A DNA stretch of 35,905 nt from Clostridia bacterium (GTDB lineage: Bacteria; Bacillota; Clostridia; Christensenellales; Borkfalkiaceae), in NCBI GenBank assembly GCA_900770185.1, contig CAAGJM010000031.1:1-35905 (forward strand), written 5' to 3'. The notes beneath the pieces were generated by a model. That model was not told the origin of the DNA. It saw nothing but the letters and a program-made list of their open reading frames with translations, and did no database searches. This document shows, piece by piece, positions 29,248 to 35,905 of the stretch. Each line of letters begins with the position of its first letter. Positions within the stretch are counted from its first letter, which is position 1. The position numbers and the translations under genes were made by a program.

Positions 29248-31536
29248 ATGCTATTCAAAAAATTATTCAGAACGGCAAAAGAGTACAAAGCGCAGTTCAT
29301 TTCGATGATAATAATGGTCGCGCTCGGCGTGGGCGTGTTTTTAGGCTTCAATATGGAGTGGAAAAGCATCGAGAAAAACACCGAAAAATTCTTTGAAGAA
29401 ACTCGTTTTGCGGACTACAGGCTCGTTTCCGCAGACCCCATGGGGTTTTCGGAAGAAAACCTTGACAAAATTGCGGGGATAGAAGGCGTAGAAGCGGCCT
29501 CGCGCTACGTAAGCGAAAACGCAACCGTGAACGACACGATGAAAACCGTCGCCTTAACCGTAACCGAAAACAAAAACGTATCTTTCTTTAAACTTATGAG
29601 CGGCGAGGATTACGATGAAAATAGCGAAAACGGCGTTTGGCTTTCGCAAAAATTCGCCGACGAAAACAGTATTAAAGCGGGCGACGAAATTAAGTTTACC
29701 TACGCCTCAATCGAGTTTAACGGGGTTGTTAAAGGACTTGTAAAATCTGGCGAACACACCATTTGCATCGCCGATAAAACGCAGATAATGCCTAAATTCG
29801 ACTCGCACGGGTTTGCGTACATATCCCCCGCTTTTTATAAAAAAGTTATGGGTGCGTACGTCGTTTACCCGCAAATAAACGTTTTAACAGACCTTAGTAA
29901 AGACGAATTTTCTAAAAAGGCCGACGAAGTCCTTCAAAAAACCACTCTCGTTTTAACGCGTGACGAAGTCATTTCTTCCGCGGGCGCGAAGGGCGAAATA
30001 GAGGAAGGGCAGACCATGGGCTCCATTATCCCCGTAATGTTTTTGCTTATAGGCATACTCACCATGGTCACCACCATGCACAGAATCACCGTTAAAGAAA
30101 AAACGCAGATAGGCACCCTTAAAGCGCTTGGTTTTAAAGATAAAACCATAACCCGCCACTACACTTCTTACGCGTTTGCGATAGGTTTTATTGGGTCGGT
30201 TTTAGGTTTCGGCGTCGCGTATATAATCGTCGCGATTATAATTAACCCGAAGGGTATGATGGGCACTTACCTCGATATGCCGTACTGGAAGTTCTACACC
30301 CCGTGGTACTGCTATCTTATCGTTGCGGGCATAATTGCCGCGCTCACCTTTATAGGGTACTTGTCGGTTAAAAACATGCTTAAAGGCACCGCCGCCGACG
30401 CGTTAAGACCTTACGTTCCCAAAAAAATGAAGAGCCTTGCCATTGAAAAAACCAAACTTTGGGACAAGGTCCCTTTCGGGGCGAAGTGGAATTTGCGCGA
30501 CGTTGCCCGCCATAAGGCGCGCACGGGCATGAGTTTAATCGGCGTTATCGGCTGCGTTATAATTTTGGTAGGCTCGCTCGGAATGAGGGACACCATGAAA
30601 GCCTTTTTAAGCGACTACTACGATACGCAGATGAATTACGAATATCGTCTGAACCTTTCCGCCGATATAACGGAAGAAAAAGCGGATAAAATCATTGAAA
30701 ACGTAAACGGAGATTACAGCGCAAGCGTCAGCATAGAATACGGCGGCAAGCCGATATCTCTCGATATATACGGGGTTAAAAACGGTTACGTCAATTTTTT
30801 AAGCAGTAAAAAAGGAAGCGTAAAAGTCCCCGATACAGGCGCGCTCGTTTCCACCCGAATTTTTAAGGATAACAATTTATCCGTCGGCAGCGAAATAATC
30901 GTCAAACCCTACGGCACCGATAAAGAGTTTAAAATAAAGGTTGCCGACCAAATTCGTTCGACGAGCGAAAGCATAATAATATCCCCCGCGTACGCCGAAA
31001 GCCTCGGTATTGACTACGCTATTGACAGCGTGTACACGAAGCTTACCGACAATAAAGCGCTTGCTAATACGGACGGGGTCAAAAGCGTACAGTCAAAGCA
31101 GGAAATCATGAATTCGTTCGATTCGTTCACCGGCATGCTTAACCAGTCGGTTACCATACTTATCGTTGCGGGCATACTTTTGGGACTTATAGTTTTGTAT
31201 AACCTCGGCGTGATGAGTTACGTCGAACGCTACCGCGAACTTGCAACCTTAAAAGTCGTCGGCTTTAAAGATGAAAAGATAAGCGGCATTTTAATAAGCC
31301 AGAACCTTTGGACGACGCTTTTCGGTTCGATTATAGGCGTGCCGTTAGGCATAGGGCTGTTAAAATATCTTTGCGATGCGCTCGCGCCCGAATACGAATT
31401 AAGGCTCGTCGTAAGCGCGCTTACCGTTCTGATTGCAATAGTCGCCACTTTCGCAACGTCCTTCGTCGTAAGCTTCGTGCTTTCTAAAAAGAACAAAAAA
31501 ATAGATATGGTCGAAGCCCTGAAAGGGGCGGAATAA
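29248..31536 (+). CDS. FtsX-family ABC transporter permease
   Basis: 762 residues. Span 1 near residues 17-36 precedes a large extracytoplasmic domain (~40-255). A first FtsX domain with three spans (~262-380) contains ITVKEKTQIGTLKALGFKDK. A span near 430 starts a second half with its own extracytoplasmic region, then a second FtsX domain (~635-750) containing VERYRELATLKVVGFKDE. This duplicated layout is typical of mechanotransmission or peptide/lipid exporter permeases. No two-component system flanks it to suggest bacitracin-type sensing. Coupled to the ATPase gene (1 bp gap). Confidence 0.92.
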   Translation: MLFKKLFRTAKEYKAQFISMIIMVALGVGVFLGFNMEWKSIEKNTEKFFEETRFADYRLVSADPMGFSEENLDKIAGIEGVEAASRYVSENATVNDTMKTVALTVTENKNVSFFKLMSGEDYDENSENGVWLSQKFADENSIKAGDEIKFTYASIEFNGVVKGLVKSGEHTICIADKTQIMPKFDSHGFAYISPAFYKKVMGAYVVYPQINVLTDLSKDEFSKKADEVLQKTTLVLTRDEVISSAGAKGEIEEGQTMGSIIPVMFLLIGILTMVTTMHRITVKEKTQIGTLKALGFKDKTITRHYTSYAFAIGFIGSVLGFGVAYIIVAIIINPKGMMGTYLDMPYWKFYTPWYCYLIVAGIIAALTFIGYLSVKNMLKGTAADALRPYVPKKMKSLAIEKTKLWDKVPFGAKWNLRDVARHKARTGMSLIGVIGCVIILVGSLGMRDTMKAFLSDYYDTQMNYEYRLNLSADITEEKADKIIENVNGDYSASVSIEYGGKPISLDIYGVKNGYVNFLSSKKGSVKVPDTGALVSTRIFKDNNLSVGSEIIVKPYGTDKEFKIKVADQIRSTSESIIISPAYAESLGIDYAIDSVYTKLTDNKALANTDGVKSVQSKQEIMNSFDSFTGMLNQSVTILIVAGILLGLIVLYNLGVMSYVERYRELATLKVVGFKDEKISGILISQNLWTTLFGSIIGVPLGIGLLKYLCDALAPEYELRLVVSALTVLIAIVATFATSFVVSFVLSKKNKKIDMVEALKGAE

Positions 31537-31579
31537 CAGCCGCAAAATCTCTTTGCGGCGACAAAAAGGAGTTAATATT

Positions 31580-31831
31580 ATGATTAAAACCACTTTAAAA
31601 ATAGACGGAATGAAGTGCGGAATGTGCGAAGCGCACGTAAACGACGTTATCCGCCGCAACTTCAATATAAAAAAAGTAAAATCTTCTCACGCTAAAAACG
31701 AAACCGTCGTTTTAAGCGAAGGGCTTCTCGATAACGAGCAGCTTATGAAAATAATCGGCGCGGAAGGGTATAACGTTAAAGATATCGCAAGCGAAACTTA
31801 CGTTAAAAAAGGCTTGTTTTCAAGGCTTTAA
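31580..31831 (+). CDS. Heavy-metal-associated (HMA) domain protein
   Basis: 83 residues from the ATG at 31580, chosen because AAAAAGGAG precedes it. It is a single ferredoxin-like HMA fold: IDGMKCGMCEAHVNDVI with the metal-binding CxxC (CGMC), the late hydrophobic AEGYNV, and a short basic tail. Such proteins bind copper or related soft metals and may act as chaperones. It follows the ABC permease by 43 bp, probably in the same transcript, which hints at a metal link for the transporter but does not prove it. Confidence 0.87.
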   Translation: MIKTTLKIDGMKCGMCEAHVNDVIRRNFNIKKVKSSHAKNETVVLSEGLLDNEQLMKIIGAEGYNVKDIASETYVKKGLFSRL

Positions 31832-32258
31832 ATCAGTATAGCGGATAGTGGTTAGAGAAAAGAAAACGGCGAAAAGTGAAACGCGTCGGTTATTAACTTA
31901 CGCCGCTTGTAGCGGTAACGCCATAAAGTCAAACCGTTTTCTGTCATTCTGAATGAAGCGATAGCGAAATGAAGAATCTCGCGGAAGCGGTAATCTTCGA
32001 TTGCTTTTTGTAGGCCGCCCGTTTTTAGCGACCGTTGCCGTTTACGCAAGATATTTCGCTTGCGCTCAATACGACGAAAGCGGGTAGGGCGATAGCCCTT
32101 GACCCTCGCGCCAAATGAAGTAACGATTGAACTTTGTTCCAATCGTTGAAGATTTTGCTAATTCGATATAAACGTTACCCGTTTAAAACGGAAGGAGCAA
32201 GCCCCTTTGCTACGTTAAGTTTTACGGGCTGCAACAAAACCCCCGTATAATTCGATTA
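31832..32258. repeat. Intergenic repeats after the HMA gene
   Basis: No gene. Contains TAGCGGATAGTGGTTAG (31841-31857), a CATTCTGAATGAAGCGATAG unit with AAGAATCTCGCGGAAGCGG (31945-31991), sequence related in inverted orientation to the 6697 and 24505 repeats, and the GGAAGGAGCAAGCCCCTT hairpin repeat (32192-32209). Confidence 0.65.
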
Positions 32259-32303
32259 AATTAACACCCCCGCAAAAGTTAAACTTTTGCGGGGGTGTTA
32301 ATT
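32259..32303 (-). terminator. Strong symmetrical terminator
   Basis: 22-base arms (32259-32280 and 32282-32303) form an essentially perfect palindrome centred on AAAGTT-A-AACTTT and containing CCCCCGC/GCGGGGG. It lies about 80 bp downstream of the phosphodiesterase gene on the minus strand and faces the HMA gene on the other side, so it may serve both. Confidence 0.7.
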
Positions 32304-32380
32304 AAAGTTTTAATTTTTACTTCGTAGCTTGTGGCGGCTTTTTAAGGCAGTTCGTTTAACTTAATTAAACTAAGCCGTTT

Positions 32381-33103
32381 TTATTCTCCGTATTCGAGCA
32401 CGTTCGACGTTATATAGTCAACCCCGCAAGAGATAACCCTTTCGGCGTCTTCAGGCGCGTCAACCGTCCATGAGTTTACTTCAAGCCCGGCGGCGTGCGC
32501 GGCTTCAACCGTTTCTTTCGTGATTGCGTGATGTTCGACGTCAAGCCCCAAATTATCTTTTTTGCATCTGTTAATAACTTCGTCGTTCATCTCTCCCGTT
32601 AAAAACTGGGCGGATGCGGCGGGGTAAAGTTCGCGCAGAGCAAGCAAGTTTTCGTACACGAAAGATATAAACGTCGTGTGCTCAATATAATCTTCTTTTA
32701 TAAAAAAGTCGCAAATCTCGGCTATCTGCTCTCTTTTAAAAGCGTTTTTGAACTCGAAAAAGCAGTGTTTTTCGTAGCGTTTGCAAATGCGGATATATTC
32801 CGTCACGGTGGGGATGATAAGGTCGCCGCGGTCTTTCGTGTCGTCCGTATCGAGTAAGCGGAGCGCGCGAAGGTCGTTAAAACAAGAGCCTTCTACGGGC
32901 AGATTTACGCCCGCAACCTGTTCGGTATCGTCGTTATGAATTATAACGAACTTGCCGTCTAAGGTCACGTGCACGTCCGTTTCTATCCCGTAATTTTTGC
33001 GGTTGCCCGCCGCAACGAATGCAGACGCGGTGTTTTCGCGCTCCAACGCGCTTAAACCGCGGTGGGCGATTATGTTTTTAAAATTAACTTTTATCGTGTC
33101 CAT
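32381..33103 (-). CDS. Glycerophosphodiester phosphodiesterase family protein
   Basis: GDPD-fold TIM-barrel, 240 residues, no signal peptide, so cytoplasmic. Catalytic motifs: IAHRG (H14, R15), IETDVHVTLDG (E41, D43) and HNDDT (H56), with CFFEFK and the C-terminal VNSWTVDAPEDAERVISCGV. Hydrolyses glycerophosphodiesters from phospholipid turnover to glycerol-3-phosphate and an alcohol. It lies downstream of thrS on the same strand with a 133-bp gap containing a weak -10 (TATAGT), so it may have its own promoter. No Pho box was seen before it. Confidence 0.92.
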   Translation of the reverse strand: MDTIKVNFKNIIAHRGLSALERENTASAFVAAGNRKNYGIETDVHVTLDGKFVIIHNDDTEQVAGVNLPVEGSCFNDLRALRLLDTDDTKDRGDLIIPTVTEYIRICKRYEKHCFFEFKNAFKREQIAEICDFFIKEDYIEHTTFISFVYENLLALRELYPAASAQFLTGEMNDEVINRCKKDNLGLDVEHHAITKETVEAAHAAGLEVNSWTVDAPEDAERVISCGVDYITSNVLEYGE

Positions 33104-33236
33104 ATACGTTTCCCGTAAACGCGTGCCGCGTTATCGCCGCCAAAATTGCGGTTCTTGCCGCTTAAACAGCCGTTTAATCGAACTATACTCTGACTTTAGT
33201 CGAGCGGGTCTGAACCGCATTAAGGCTTGACGGGGC

Positions 33237-35000
33237 TCAAATCCGCTCGGCTATTTCTAAAGTAATCTTTTTAATAAAGTCGTCAAGCGGCATTGATACG
33301 GTTTCGAGCGTGTCGCGGTTTCTTATAGAAATAACGTTTTCGTCAACTTCTTTTTGTCCGATAATAATCATATACGGCACTCTGTCAACGACCTGCGCTT
33401 CTCTTATAAGGTAGCCGATTTTTTCGTTGCGGTCGTCAAGTTCGACCCTTACGCCTGCCTTTTTAAGGGCGTCATAAACGTTTTTGCCGTAGTCCGCGAA
33501 TTTTTCGGAAACGAGCAACACTTTCGCCTGCGTGGGGGCGAGCCATACGGGGAACTTACCCGCAAAGTGTTCGGTCAAAATACCGATGAAGCGTTCGATA
33601 GAACCGTAACATACGCGGTGAATCATGATGGGGCGTTCTTTCTCGCCCTTGTCGTTGGTATATTCGAGGTTGAAGTTGAGGGGCATCTGGAAGTCGAGCT
33701 GAATGGTTCCGCACTGCCAGGTTCTGCCGAGCGTGTCTTCAAGGTGGAAGTCGATTTTCGGACCATAGAACGCGCCGTCGCCCTCGTTTATTATATACGG
33801 AAGGTTAAGCCTTTCAAGCGCGGCTTTCAAACCGTCGGTAGCGGCTTCCCAATCTTCGTCCGAACCCATGCTGTTTTCGGGGCGGGTGGAAAGTTCGATA
33901 AAGTATTTGAACCCGAACTTAGAGTACACTTCGTTTATAAGGTGAACGACCCCTACTATCTCGTCCGAAATCTGGTCTTTACGCATGAATATGTGCGCGT
34001 CGTCCTGCGTGAAGCAACGCACTCTGAACAGCCCGTGAAGCGCGCCTTTTAATTCGTGGCGGTGAACAATCCCGAGTTCGCCTACGCGCATCGGAAGTTC
34101 GCGATAGCTGTGCGGGCGGCTCTTATATACCATAACGCCGCCGGGGCAGTTCATGGGTTTGATGCAGTAAACCTCGTCGTCGATTATGGTGGAATACATG
34201 TTGTCTTTGTAGTGGTCCCAGTGTCCGCTCGTCTCCCAAAGTTTGCGGTTCATTATAAGCGGGGTGGAAACTTCTACGTAACCGTCGCGATAGTGTATGT
34301 CGCGCCAGTAGTCGATAAGCGCGTTTTTAAGAGCCATGCCCTTCGGAAGGAAGAATGGGAAGCCGGGGGCTTCGTCGCAAAGCATAAACAAGCCCATTTC
34401 TTTGCCGATTTTTCTGTGGTCGCGCTTTTCGGCTTCTTCCATCATCTTCAAGTACCGGTCCAAATCTTCCTGCGATAAAAAGGCGATGCCCTTTATGCGG
34501 GTAAGCATCTTGTTGTTTTTGTCGTTCTTCCAGTACGCGCCCGACTGACCCAAAAGCTTAAACGCCTTAATGCCCTTGGTGTAGGTAAGGTGGGGGCCGA
34601 CGCACATGTCGATATACTCGCCTTGTTGATAAAAGCTTATTTCGTCGTCTTCGGGAAGGTCGCCTATATGCTCGACCTTATAGTCTTCGCCGCGGTCTCG
34701 CATAAGTTTAATCGCTTCGTCGCGGGGGAGAATAAATGGCTTGACGGGCAAGTTTTCCTTTATAATTTTTTTCATTTCGGCTTCGATTTTTTGTAAATCT
34801 TCATCCGTAAGTTTAACGTCGCCGAGGTCTATATCGTAATAAAACCCCTTTTCGTTTGCGGGGCCGTAAGCAAACTTAGCGTCGGGATACAAACGCTTGA
34901 CCGCCTGCGCGAGAACGTGCGCCGCGGTGTGGCGCATAACGTGCAGTTCGTCTTGCTTATCGCACTCTTTAACCGTTCCGTCGTGATAAATAACTTTCAT
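33237..35000 (-). CDS. thrS: Threonyl-tRNA synthetase, lacking the TGS domain
   Basis: Class II synthetase charging tRNA-Thr. 587 residues, about 55 fewer than E. coli ThrRS, because the N-terminal TGS domain is reduced to about 18 residues. The editing domain keeps HTAAH (H24, H28) and CVGPH (C133, H137), so Ser-tRNA proofreading should work. Zinc/catalytic ligands are in MNCPGG, FTQDDAHIF and IMIHRVCYGSIERFIGIL, and the anticodon-binding domain is complete to the C-terminus. The start has an AAGGAG site and directly follows the T-box leader, so the short N-terminus is not a mis-annotation. Confidence 0.96.
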   Translation of the reverse strand: MKVIYHDGTVKECDKQDELHVMRHTAAHVLAQAVKRLYPDAKFAYGPANEKGFYYDIDLGDVKLTDEDLQKIEAEMKKIIKENLPVKPFILPRDEAIKLMRDRGEDYKVEHIGDLPEDDEISFYQQGEYIDMCVGPHLTYTKGIKAFKLLGQSGAYWKNDKNNKMLTRIKGIAFLSQEDLDRYLKMMEEAEKRDHRKIGKEMGLFMLCDEAPGFPFFLPKGMALKNALIDYWRDIHYRDGYVEVSTPLIMNRKLWETSGHWDHYKDNMYSTIIDDEVYCIKPMNCPGGVMVYKSRPHSYRELPMRVGELGIVHRHELKGALHGLFRVRCFTQDDAHIFMRKDQISDEIVGVVHLINEVYSKFGFKYFIELSTRPENSMGSDEDWEAATDGLKAALERLNLPYIINEGDGAFYGPKIDFHLEDTLGRTWQCGTIQLDFQMPLNFNLEYTNDKGEKERPIMIHRVCYGSIERFIGILTEHFAGKFPVWLAPTQAKVLLVSEKFADYGKNVYDALKKAGVRVELDDRNEKIGYLIREAQVVDRVPYMIIIGQKEVDENVISIRNRDTLETVSMPLDDFIKKITLEIAERI

Positions 35001-35245
35001 TTTTAACTCCTTCAGGTGTAAAATAAAACCCTTGACCGCAAAAAATTAGCGGTCAAGGGCGCATGAACGCGGTTCCACCTTGATTTATAACTCGTTTGCC
35101 GATAACGCTGGCGGCGGCGACGCTTACTTAAGTTCTGCGTTGCGGCTTGGGAGCGGTATTTTTTAACCCAGCGTAAGCCCTTTCAGCAAAACGGACTCTC
35201 TCTGAAACGCAAAAAGATAAAAAACTTTCCTTCATTGCCTTTACG
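35001..35245 (-). promoter_or_regulatory. T-box riboswitch, tRNA-Thr specific
   Basis: The minus-strand leader has the T-box core AAGGTGGAACCGCG (35081-35068), a stem I with CAGAGAGAGTCC, a candidate specifier ACC (35157-35155) in AATACCGCTC matching a Thr codon, and an intrinsic terminator (arms CCCTTGACCGC and GCGGTCAAGGG, 35029-35059, then T-rich). Uncharged tRNA-Thr should favour the antiterminator and switch thrS on. Confidence 0.93.
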
Positions 35246-35251
35246 CTTACG

Positions 35252-35280
35252 ATTTTAGCGCTTTTATTTTCATTTGTCAA
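35252..35280 (-). promoter_or_regulatory. Sigma-A promoter of thrS
   Basis: Minus-strand TTGACA (35280-35275), 17-base spacer, TAAAAT (35257-35252). Predicted start near 35245. Confidence 0.85.
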
Positions 35281-35293
35281 CGGGTTAAATGCT

Positions 35294-35323
35294 TTGACAC
35301 CGAATTTCGTGCAGGATTACAAT
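35294..35323 (+). promoter_or_regulatory. Promoter without an evident gene
   Basis: TTGACA (35294-35299), 18-base spacer, TACAAT (35318-35323), back-to-back with the thrS promoter. Downstream there is only a 5-codon frame (MSEKQ) and a 36-codon frame without a ribosome site. It may drive an untranslated RNA or be a relic. Confidence 0.5.
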
Positions 35324-35732
35324 ACGTATGAGTGAAAAGCAATAAAAAAGATAGCGAAAACTTCTATGCTGCTCATAAATTTTATTTTTTTGACGACTTT
35401 TCAAAACAACTTGCCGTACAACTTAAACGCTACAATTCTTTTCTTATGCGTCCCCTTGCCCGGGACCCCCCCATAAACAATACGCTTCCGACTACTTAAA
35501 TCTCGGACTTATACATAATTGATTTTTCCAAAATCCGTCTCTTATGTTTGACAAGCCTACGTTTTTAAAAACTTAAACAAAAAGGGGCGGCTTTTTAAGC
35601 CGAAAACAGGTTAGGTGTCCACGGGGATTTGAACCTCAAACATATAAAACATTGGAATGGGCGGCGGAGAACTATTAAAAAAAGTGGAGAAATATGGTAT
35701 AATAATAAAAAACAAACAACGGGTATTGGTTT
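35324..35732. other. Gene-poor stretch, AT-rich
   Basis: About 400 bases with no credible coding frame. Contains the hairpin CGGCTTTTTAAGCCG (35589-35602) without a clear T run, a tRNA-like fragment (35614-35635) and a -10 box TATAAT (35698-35703) for the following gene. Confidence 0.55.
35614..35635 (-). other. tRNA 3'-end-like fragment
   Basis: Read on the minus strand it gives GGTTCAAATCCCCGTGGACA followed by CC, which resembles the T-loop, T-stem 3' arm and acceptor 3' arm of a tRNA. No 5' half, D-arm or anticodon arm is found next to it, and the T-stem would have a mismatch. Such 3' tRNA pieces often mark integration (att) sites, so it may be the edge of an integrated element. Confidence 0.4.
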
Positions 35733-35905
35733 ATGGAAAGTAAACGACATCAAAAATTATATGAGCATTATAAAACCGTTTTCGGGGAAGAGCCGATTTT
35801 CAGTCTGAAACTGAAAAAGAACGTCCTGCCGACGGATATGAAGCCGATAACGACGCTTGTTTTCAAACCGACGGACGAAATGCCGTTTTGGAAACTGTGT
35901 ACAAT
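35733..35905 (+). CDS. SUFU-like protein, partial (runs off the window)
   Basis: 57 codons are visible, starting MESKRHQKLYEHYKTVFGEE and containing ITTLVFKPTDEMPFWKLCT. The pattern of a short helix followed by a strand with LVFKPTxExPFWxL recalls bacterial suppressor-of-fused (SUFU) domain proteins, which are frequent as immunity proteins in toxin systems. A TATAAT lies 30 bases before the ATG, but no clear ribosome site is seen. The rest of the gene lies beyond the end of the window, so the assignment is tentative. Confidence 0.5.
   Translation, partial: MESKRHQKLYEHYKTVFGEEPIFSLKLKKNVLPTDMKPITTLVFKPTDEMPFWKLCT

Noticed and set aside
35368..35478. 36-codon frame after the orphan promoter
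   Set aside because: No ribosome site and no recognisable composition; treated as chance.

Overview
The window looks like chromosomal DNA from a low-to-mid GC Bacillota of the class Clostridia, probably a gut commensal. The protein families (FeoA-FeoA-FeoB plus a Cys-rich FeoB partner, a tRNA-Thr-sensing T-box before thrS, MetNIQ, and a PstS/PstCA/PstB/PhoU/PhoPR cluster) and the strong AGGAGG-type ribosome sites and sigma-A promoters support this. An affiliation near the Christensenellales is a guess. The first 70 bases are homopolymer runs and may be a contig end.

Layout. 222-737: two tandem copies of a 259-bp unit, each with minus-strand promoter-hairpin-terminator cassettes (probable small RNAs). 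861-6038: an AraC regulator divergent from a cytoplasmic glycan-processing pair (DUF5107-like protein and a TIM-barrel hydrolase). 6841-10951: L-fucose isomerase and GH29 alpha-fucosidase divergent from a second AraC regulator. 11053-11145: a complete transcription unit for a 30-residue hydrophobic peptide. 11313-15162: methionine importer metNIQ, then cysK behind a structured leader RNA. 15562-16428: an EamA transporter. 16620-23473: phosphate starvation cluster under a three-repeat Pho box, with PstC and PstA fused into one protein. 24579-28360: TetR regulator divergent from the iron(II) uptake operon, with two identical-arm operators around the feo promoter. 28542-31831: ABC ATPase, FtsX-type permease and a metal-binding HMA protein. 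32381-35280: GDPD-type phosphodiesterase and thrS with its T-box. The end holds about 450 bases without a clear gene, a tRNA-like 3' end fragment, and the start of a SUFU-like gene that runs off the window.

Most striking result. Both ABC substrate-binding lipoproteins here, MetQ and PstS, appear to be circularly permuted. In each, the motifs that normally form the C-terminal half come directly after the lipobox and the normally N-terminal half comes last. The cut is at a comparable place in both: just before the strand leading into the second ligand-binding helix. Ligand-binding motifs are kept and only their order changes, so the lipid anchor is moved to the other lobe. Two unrelated permuted binding proteins within 4 kb suggest a lineage-wide remodelling of this protein class.

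Other points of interest are the cysK leader, which has an alternative pairing beside the ribosome site; the covarying palindromic-loop small RNA repeat; several regulator or transporter genes whose best promoter predicts a leaderless mRNA; a TA-flanked miniature inverted-repeat element; and families of short intergenic hairpin repeats, one of which supplies the C-terminus of the TetR protein.
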